A DNA stretch of 64,000 nt, from positions 66,876,633 to 66,940,632 of the forward strand of contig OY294068.1 of assembly GCA_958510875.1 (NCBI GenBank), in the 5' to 3' direction. Shown here piece after piece: positions 61,301 through 64,000 of the stretch (position 1 is the stretch's first letter; every line of letters starts with the position of its first letter). The DNA is from Endomychus coccineus. Its lineage: Eukaryota > Arthropoda > Insecta > Coleoptera > Endomychidae. The notes under the pieces were generated by a model that saw nothing but the letters and a program-made list of their open reading frames with translations, was not told the origin of the DNA and ran no database searches. The translations under genes were made by a program, and so were the position numbers.

Positions 61301-63950
61301 CATAAAAACTAAAAATACTTGACAATAAGCATGCTTCGCGGGATATCAAAGAAGACGGGCTCGTTCAGTATTTCTCTATTTAATATCTACGAATTGTAGT
61401 TCCTTTCTCGTTCCATTTCATTGGTTCTTGTGTGTTCTTAATCAATTCAAACAAGCTCCCTCTTTTTGGCAATAAACAATAATTTAAAATATTGAAAAAT
61501 TAATATTTAAGTCATACAAACCTATAACTACTTGACAGCTGGAAAAATGTTTTCCTAGTTCACTTTTAGTATAAACTAGCTTATCAAATGTTGTTATTGA
61601 ATAATTGTTTGTTTTGCAAACTTATGAAGTGTTGAAAATTAATGTCTTATTGCATCCCATTTAAAATGCTGCCAACACAATCTATCAGCTGAGCAAATTA
61701 ACTTTTGTCAAAAGTGTTTCCAGTATTCAATTTCTAACCTTTATTGTTAATAACTAAATCGTTACTGTTTTTTTGGGATGCTTGTGGAATCAACCACATT
61801 GAGTACGCGGAAAAGGGACGAACAATAAATAGACATTATTATGCGTCGCTATTTTACTCGTTGAGGGAAGAAATCAAGAAATAACGTCCATATTTGGCCA
61901 AAAGTATAGTTCTCTTCCATCAGGCAGCAGTGCACACCTGCACAGTTTCAGTTCACAGTGGCGAACATGCATTAATAACGCTTCGAATTGTTGTCGTATT
62001 CAACAGATTATACCCCCCCCCCCCGATACTTTTTCCTGTTTCCTAACATGAAGAATGACTCGCTGGAAAAGGATTCGGTTTGAATGAAAAGGCCATCGCC
62101 GAAACACATGCCTATTCTGGTGGTTTCCCGAATCTTACATTTTGAACGTGTTGAAAGAGTTGGAGAAGGTATCACGTCACAGCTCATACAGCAGAACAGA
62201 CTGAGCAGTCGGACATAAGGAACCTGCATATCCATCACGTCTCGTAGCTAATGTGATTGTAAAACGAGTCTTCCAGAGTGGCAACAGCTGTTCTAAGCAT
62301 GTCACTAGTGGGGTTGGTACCGCAAAGCATTGGAGCAAGTATAATAACAGCTCATGTAATGTTGAATCAAATACTTTGCAAAAGTTTGCGCCTGTAGAAA
62401 ATATGAATTCTTGAATGATAGATCTATTACCAGGTTCTCTCGGCAACCCTCCATGCGTTTCTTTGTCCTGCGCTGATCGCTGATATTAATTACCGGACTG
62501 ATTGATCTCAACAACCTAGCATACAAGATACGTGTAGATAAATTGTAGCAGGTGTTGAGTAAAGTGATCGGCCGGTAGTTCTTGGGATCAAACAAGTCTC
62601 CCTTCTTCGGAAGCAGGACAGTGTAACCCTCTACAGCCCAGCTTGGAATTTGCCGCTCCTTTTTAAGTCAAAGGGAGTCAAAGGCTCTGGCCAGACGGCG
62701 GTGAGTGGAAGAGGATTTCTTCCACCACCATATATTTATGGCATCAGAGCCGGGAGAAACGTTTTCGGTACCGACAAGAGCTTGTCAGACCTCATCCTCG
62801 CCGACTGCCTCACCTGCGGAAGTTGATGTTCACCGCAAAACGCTTCGAAGTGTGCTAGGGCTGGAGTGTCTAGGTGAATTGAACTTGGTGACTCGTACAT
62901 TGCTTTCCATAATTGCTCGGCCTTCACCACAGTCGGAGGGGCAGCAATTCAGGGGGGTGGGATTCAAATGCCGAGACGGACTATCGCGAATAAAGGAAAT
63001 TTCCCTGATGCGTCTAACCCGTCTGGATAGATTTCTCCTTACCACTCCCAGGACTGGAATCCTATCCGCATAGTGATAGTGTTGCTTGTTGATCTGCAAT
63101 ACTGTACGTTTTAGTGTGTGATGGTGGCGGCTATATGGCTAATTTTTGGCATGAAAGCCCTGCCGCTAGAAATAAAATCCATCACACACTGGATCCTAGT
63201 CGTTTGCTGCCTCGCCGACTGGATTTTGGACTCAACTTTTTGTAGGCGCCGTTGGTGGTCTATCACTCCGTCCTTCCGGAATGAGTCGTTTGCGACACTA
63301 TACAGGGCCTCCTTGATTTCCCAGAGGTCGGCGAATTCCGGAAGCTCGTGTCCAATTCTACCAGCTCGTGTGGTTGTACGGAGACCTTGATGTTGATGCG
63401 GGTTCTCCCAAGTTCTGAGATCAATTTCGGTGTTTTGGAGCAGGCTTGCTCTACCAGATCTGTAAAGTCGCGAAAGTTGGATCTTAATATATTTGTTTAG
63501 AAGTTTTTCTGAATTGTATTATATGACCTAATTAACTAAAAAAAAATAAACTCATCTGGAAACAATTCCATACAGTGGAACGCTGTTCTTGTATGTTGAC
63601 AAATAATTGTTATCAACAGAAGGATAGCCGTATTTTTGGAGGTATCTTAACATAGTTCTTACATTTAAATACGTATCTAAATGTTCAAGTACCCTATATT
63701 TTACATCCCTTTGATATTTTGAACTGCTAGGTAAAAAAAAATGCTTGAGATTGATTATATGGTTTTTGTTTTCTATACAATTTTAGTACTGGAGACTGCA
63801 TACATTTAATTTTTGTATTTATTTTTCAGTTTCCGTAGTGCCATATTATGAAAATGCGCAAGACCGCACCATAGTTTTTTCAGTTTCCAGCTGGTTTCAG
63901 TTATCATGTAACATTTCATCTGATGCGAGCAAGCCAGTTTCTGTAGAATG
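34264..63950 (+). CDS. Bsg: Basigin-like Ig-superfamily membrane protein, 5' part (2 exons in window)
   Basis: Exon 34264-34330 encodes a signal peptide (MKFLVLCFILN... ending VYSN). Exon 63830-63950 encodes 'VPYYENAQDRTIVFSVSSWF', then 'QLSCNISSDASKPVSVEW', the first half of an Ig domain with its first Cys and the core Trp. The 'VP-Y-x-N-A-Q/E' start and the 'L-S-C-N' strand resemble insect basigin, a single-pass glycoprotein of the plasma membrane that partners monocarboxylate transporters and integrins. Phases agree: exon 1 ends one base into a codon and exon 2 opens with the two bases that complete Val; exon 2 ends two bases into the Trp codon. The gene continues beyond the window. Linking the exons over 29.5 kb is inference from phase and family. 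Another small Ig protein is the main alternative. Confidence 0.7.
34331..35740. other. Basigin intron, no gene; one small inverted repeat
   Basis: At about 34775-34890 two arms of about 55 bp ('acaaccaaaac' and its complement in the centre) pair across a short spacer, like a small MITE. Otherwise nothing recognised. Confidence 0.45.
35741..35945. repeat. Palindromic MITE, arms of about 102 bp with no loop
   Basis: The sequence from 'aataaaataactattaaaag' to its complement pairs through a centre at about 35842 ('caaagtactttg'). Arms differ at a limited number of positions. No coding content. Confidence 0.85.
35946..36447. other. Intron stretch, nothing recognised
   Basis: AT-rich sequence without coding frames or noticed repeats. 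Confidence 0.4.
36448..36572. repeat. Partial copy of the 36.7-kb palindromic MITE
   Basis: Shares 'gacaaagttttggttcac', 'ttttagtcccag' and 'gcagctgtttcgctcttctc' with the arms of the element at 36731-37105. Confidence 0.75.
36731..37105. repeat. Palindromic MITE of about 375 bp
   Basis: Arms pair over most of their length: 'ccgccaggtgacggcc', 'gaactacaaacacatttcgt', 'aaagttttggttcacc' on the left have complements on the right. The ORF at 36970-37212 is a by-product of the right arm. Related partial copies lie at 36448-36572 and 38126-38245, so the family is locally amplified. Confidence 0.82.
38126..38245. repeat. Partial copy of the 36.7-kb palindromic MITE
   Basis: 'agctcatgagaagagcgaaa', 'gactaaaagacgtg' and 'tgtgtttgtagttcac' match the right arm of 36731-37105. 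Confidence 0.78.
38246..40095. other. Basigin intron, no gene; possible 0.85-kb TIR element
   Basis: 'aacagcctcatattagaaa' at about 39078-39096 and its complement at about 39902-39920 could be short TIRs of a non-autonomous element. No target duplication was confirmed and the frames inside (39117-39543) show no known domain. Confidence 0.35.
40104..40475 (-). mobile_element. P-superfamily element, copy 2 (372 bp)
   Basis: It has the same terminal repeat as copy 1 (CACGGTCGTACATACAGGTC and complement; the outer right bases have changed to CCGGG) and a perfect 8-bp duplication GGTTCAAC (40096-40103 and 40476-40483). Orientation is opposite to copy 1. Internally the minus strand encodes 'MTKPCIVPKCKTVF', which keeps the two zinc-binding cysteines of the THAP finger lost in copy 1, but the middle of the finger is deleted. 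The donor after 'VIFK' is GTGAGT, stronger than in copy 1. Confidence 0.9.
40484..41390. other. Basigin intron segment containing a hammerhead-like copy
   Basis: Apart from the motif at 40827-40863 and its conserved flank ('gtgacctatttcccg' at about 40888), nothing was recognised. Confidence 0.45.
40827..40863 (+). ncRNA. Degenerate hammerhead-like motif (copy B)
   Basis: The core CTGATGA and the 3' part 'acgtacgtaaagac' are kept, but stem II is broken ('ggtc' against 'ttcc') and the GAAA core has become AAAA, so cleavage is unlikely. The downstream 'gtgacctatttcccg' is shared with the intact pair near 45.6-45.9 kb. Confidence 0.55.
42087..43062. mobile_element. Foldback element, two arms of about 475 bp without spacer
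   Basis: Ends are TAGTCCAGGCAA and its complement. Arms pair all the way to the centre at about 42565. Within each arm, a unit containing 'gctgatcacgatt', 'aaaaatgacctctag' and 'aactctccagatgg' occurs twice, so the arm is itself built of repeats. No coding content. It sits in the Tigger relic. Confidence 0.85.
43355..43520. repeat. Truncated arm of the foldback element
   Basis: From 'ctcctctgaggggttagaaa' to the end 'ttgcctggacta' it repeats the terminal part of the right arm at 42890-43062 in the same orientation. Confidence 0.82.
43851..44299. other. Intron stretch between Tigger relic and long-TIR element
   Basis: AT-rich, no coding frame recognised; may contain the 3' UTR of the Tigger relic. 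Confidence 0.35.
45077..45365 (+). pseudogene. Acidic ORF carried by long-TIR element, copy 2
   Basis: The same frame as at 31563-31915: 'GYEYEKFKELFSKLKTSCE', 'LCSNCFNLENSSNAEL', 'ISIHETDSEEMETDQC' and 'FSFVELDGEVQRSAKKARLE'. It lacks 14 residues present in copy 1. The open frame continues upstream to 44991, but that part corresponds to the TIR arm and may be intron (acceptor-like 'tcgcag' just before 'GYEYE'). Function unknown. Confidence 0.5.
45604..45645 (-). ncRNA. Hammerhead-ribozyme-like motif, intact core (minus strand)
   Basis: Minus strand, 5' to 3': stem I strand GTCTT; core CTGATGA; an extra T; stem II GGTC/GACC with loop GTGA; core GAA; stem III A-C/G-T with loop ATAC; cleavage-site A after GT; stem I strand AAGAC. 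The only departure from a canonical type I hammerhead is the unpaired U before stem II. Activity is not shown. Confidence 0.55.
45824..45865 (+). ncRNA. Hammerhead-ribozyme-like motif, intact core (plus strand)
   Basis: Stem I GTCTT (45824-45828) pairs with AAGAC (45861-45865). The core CTGATGA is at 45829-45835, an extra T at 45836, stem II GGTC/GACC at 45837-45848 with loop GTGA, and core GAA at 45849-45851. Stem III is A-C/G-T with loop GTAC (45852-45859), and the predicted cleavage nucleotide is A45860. The layout is that of minimal type I hammerheads with a very short stem III. Confidence 0.57.
46999..47555. other. Basigin intron, nothing recognised
   Basis: No gene-like or repeat signal. 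Confidence 0.4.
47558..47815. repeat. Tandem repeat, unit of about 125 bp x 2
   Basis: 'atatctttaccattataaaa', 'gacatttaatttatattaat' and 'aaattgaagattttc' occur in each unit with small indels. Confidence 0.8.
47980..48480. repeat. Imperfect direct repeat, two divergent units
   Basis: 'ttgtagtaactc' followed by a 'cttaaaatgctatttctgt' or 'cttaaactgatatttctgt' stretch occurs at about 48015 and 48257. This may extend the adjacent tandem array. No gene is supported. Confidence 0.5.
48700..48895. repeat. Dispersed repeat, second copy of 2640-2880
   Basis: Shares 'gctatcttcgtcaaaccag', 'acagttggcaaca' and 'gaattaaacttca' with the Dnmt1-intron copy, same orientation, about 75 percent alike by eye. 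Confidence 0.6.
48960..49291 (+). pseudogene. DDE transposase relic (Tc1/mariner-related, DDE_3-like)
   Basis: In one frame near 48979: 'YPDETWMDGTVGHSWKD', followed by 'VDEAMYIVLYVGCEAGFI'. After a shift, 49055-49291 gives 'LIFSSKTKDVHHHGEMYQNN' and 'FLNGFEFQLLVNLEE'. This order ('DETW', then 'GGEnGFI', then 'HGEMn..nF..w...qLl.nl') is that of a common arthropod DDE_3-type transposase. The second catalytic Asp block ('MDNA') is degraded to 'ILNKLP'. Non-functional. Confidence 0.65.
49353..49610 (+). other. Short open frame of unknown origin
   Basis: An 85-residue frame includes 'GSSCTDGRGGKRLEKPTPEI' after an acceptor-like 'ttacag'. I recognise no family. It could be more of the neighbouring relic or chance. 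Confidence 0.2.
49620..51190. other. Basigin intron, no gene
   Basis: Nothing recognised. 'gatggaatttttgagctttg' at about 50941 is partly complementary to a stretch near 47870, suggesting scattered pieces of one repeat. Confidence 0.4.
51196..51484. mobile_element. MITE with near-identical arms of about 105 bp
   Basis: The arms start CCCATCGACATATACATATG and are almost identical inverted copies up to 'gataaagac', around a 70-90-bp unique centre. They are flanked by TTGT on both sides (51192-51195 and 51485-51488), a possible 4-bp duplication. The arms are clearly richer in GC than the surroundings. The low divergence suggests recent insertion. The superfamily is unassigned. Confidence 0.85.
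51490..52640. other. Basigin intron, no gene
   Basis: AT-rich. Around 51995-52090, 'cctcgacgaatattgaattac' resembles 38733-38775 ('cctcgacggatattaaatta'), a diverged dispersed repeat. A C-run lies at about 52378-52387. Confidence 0.4.
52645..53046 (+). pseudogene. hAT transposase C-terminal fragment
   Basis: A frame near 52755 reads 'VEFRDVMNIDTAVLHAEVI'. After a stop, 52944-53046 reads 'GCERSFSAIRRRRSTMNQDR', then 'LSCIALLSKKIF' and a stop. This is the hAT C-terminal dimerisation block ('CERSFSalrriKt.lRstM.q.RL..Lall'). Only the 3' end of an element is present. Confidence 0.8.
53050..56390. other. Basigin intron, 3.3 kb without recognised genes
   Basis: Several 60-80-residue frames exist (for example 54184-54429 and 55318-55512) but none shows a known motif. 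No paired repeats were noticed. Confidence 0.4.
56445..58623. mobile_element. Older long-TIR (foldback-type) element, split by P copy 3
   Basis: The left arm (from about 56445: 'gtctaattttagtctatt', 'ttttgacgcgct', 'gatggtgtagttta', 'ccaacaacttttg' reversed) pairs with the right arm at about 57310-57519 plus 58569-58623. The pairing only continues across the right end when the P copy at 57520-58568 and one 8-bp duplication are removed. Just outside, at about 56393, 'tagtccaggca' matches the end of the foldback family at 42087, perhaps by coincidence. No coding content. Confidence 0.75.
57520..58568 (-). mobile_element. P-superfamily element, copy 3 (1049 bp), nested
   Basis: Ends match the P family (CACGGTCGTACATACAGGTC), with a perfect 8-bp duplication ATTTAAAC (57512-57519 and 58569-58576). 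Orientation is that of copy 2. It keeps a small piece of the THAP exon near 57640 ('tgcttgcgattccgg' on the minus strand) and about 600 bp of internal sequence absent from copies 1 and 2. No catalytic region was recognised. Confidence 0.88.
58624..59560. repeat. GC-richer block with three imperfect repeats
   Basis: Units near 58672, 58790 and 59070 share a 'ccc...ctacg...acta...', 'gacagaagcc' or 'gacaagagcc', 'aagaaaggag' and 'gatgt(c/t)ctccac' pattern. The block differs in base composition from its surroundings and lacks a clear ORF on either strand. It resembles 5'-UTR or leader sequence of a non-LTR retrotransposon; that is inference. Confidence 0.45.
59561..59960. other. Intron stretch, nothing recognised
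   Basis: AT-rich; no gene or repeat signal. Confidence 0.4.
59961..60572. mobile_element. Non-autonomous TIR element of about 0.6 kb
   Basis: The termini CCATAGACCTATTATCCTAA (left) and complement (right, ending 'ggataataggtctatgg') form TIRs of about 26 bp. Flanks CTTACA and CTTAAA could be a decayed duplication. The interior frames (60208-60502) have no known domain. Confidence 0.7.
60575..62170. other. Basigin intron, no gene
   Basis: Nothing recognised. A C-run lies at about 62012-62024. Confidence 0.4.
62177..63480 (-). pseudogene. Decayed LINE of the RLE type (R2/R4/NeSL-like reverse transcriptase)
   Basis: Minus strand: near 62600 'LFDPKNYRPITLLNTCYNLS', then 'TRILYARLLRSISPVINISD' and 'RRTKKRMEGCRENLVID', which is RT blocks 1-2 with the 'G-C-R-E-N-L-x-I-D' signature of RLE-bearing LINEs such as R2 and R4. 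A frameshift leads to 'QEFIFSTGANFCKVFDSTLH' (the 'K-A-F/Y-D-S' block, with the first catalytic Asp) and 'ELLLYLLQCF'. Upstream of the RT (to 63480) frames such as 'VEQACSKTPKLISELGRTRI' and 'DTSFRNSPTSGKS' look like the linker before the RT. YADD and the endonuclease are absent. The copy is antisense to the basigin-like gene. Confidence 0.78.
63481..63829. other. End of basigin intron 1
   Basis: AT-rich sequence ending in a pyrimidine-rich acceptor 'tatttttcag' at 63820-63829. No other feature. Confidence 0.5.
63830..63950 (+). CDS. Bsg: Ig-domain exon of basigin-like gene
   Basis: Acceptor 'atttttcag', donor GTAAGT from 63951. 121 nt: completes Val, 39 full codons, and leaves two bases of Trp. 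'SWFQLSCNISSDASKPVSVE' followed by W is the B-to-C strand region of an Ig fold, with the disulfide Cys and core Trp. Two potential N-glycosylation sites are not both visible; 'NIS' is one. Confidence 0.78.
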
Positions 63951-64000
63951 GTAAGTGCATTGTATAAATATTAGATATTTTTCAATAATGCTTATGCATT

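Noticed and set aside
62705..63390. Plus-strand open frames of 90-122 residues at the right end
   Set aside because: They are complements of the minus-strand LINE relic and show no domain of their own.
1..64000. CRISPR arrays, bacterial operons or integrated viral genomes
   Set aside because: No spaced direct repeats, no ribosome-binding-site-led gene strings and no viral structural or replication genes were seen on either strand.

Overview
This is a eukaryotic, AT-rich window from an animal, almost certainly an insect. It has spliced host genes with GT/AG introns, a DNMT1-type methyltransferase, a GATAD1 orthologue, a basigin-like gene, and a dense load of arthropod-type DNA transposons. 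The order cannot be fixed from sequence alone; a beetle with a large, repeat-swollen genome is one possibility. I see no bacterial-style operons and no viral genome.

Three host genes lie on the + strand. (1) The 3' end of Dnmt1: four exons at 1866-2146, 10832-11147, 11209-11435 and 16471-16685 join in phase and encode the C-terminal half of the cytosine methyltransferase domain; the 5' part lies upstream of the window. (2) A complete Gatad1 gene with three exons between 25468 and 28166, giving a 238-residue protein. (3) The 5' end of a basigin-like gene: a signal-peptide exon at 34264-34330, an intron of about 29.5 kb, and an Ig-domain exon at 63830-63950, continuing past the right edge.

Almost everything else is mobile DNA. 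Dnmt1 introns hold an intact pogo-like element (3160-5895, TA duplications), a Tc1-like DD34E element (9192-10453, TA duplications, damaged ORF) and a long-TIR element with a decayed DDE transposase (about 11482-14706). Between Dnmt1 and Gatad1 are a tRNA-like sequence, a P-superfamily element with a THAP-like exon, and a MULE with long modular TIRs and an apparently intact three-exon transposase with a SWIM zinc finger. A decayed LINE lies just before Gatad1 and a hAT relic lies inside its second intron. The basigin intron holds two copies of a 2.4 kb, mostly palindromic element, two more P-superfamily copies, a Tigger relic broken by a foldback element, several palindromic MITEs, a hAT C-terminus, and an RLE-type LINE relic.

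The most unusual signal is an inverted pair of 42-nt sequences at 45604-45645 (-) and 45824-45865 (+). Each can be folded as a minimal type I hammerhead ribozyme. They sit in a roughly 400-bp inverted-repeat insertion whose empty site is preserved in the sister copy of the host element. Two degenerate copies occur at about 17060 and 40827. Also notable are three P-superfamily copies with perfect 8-bp target duplications, one nested in an older foldback element, and the intact-looking MULE and pogo-like transposase genes.
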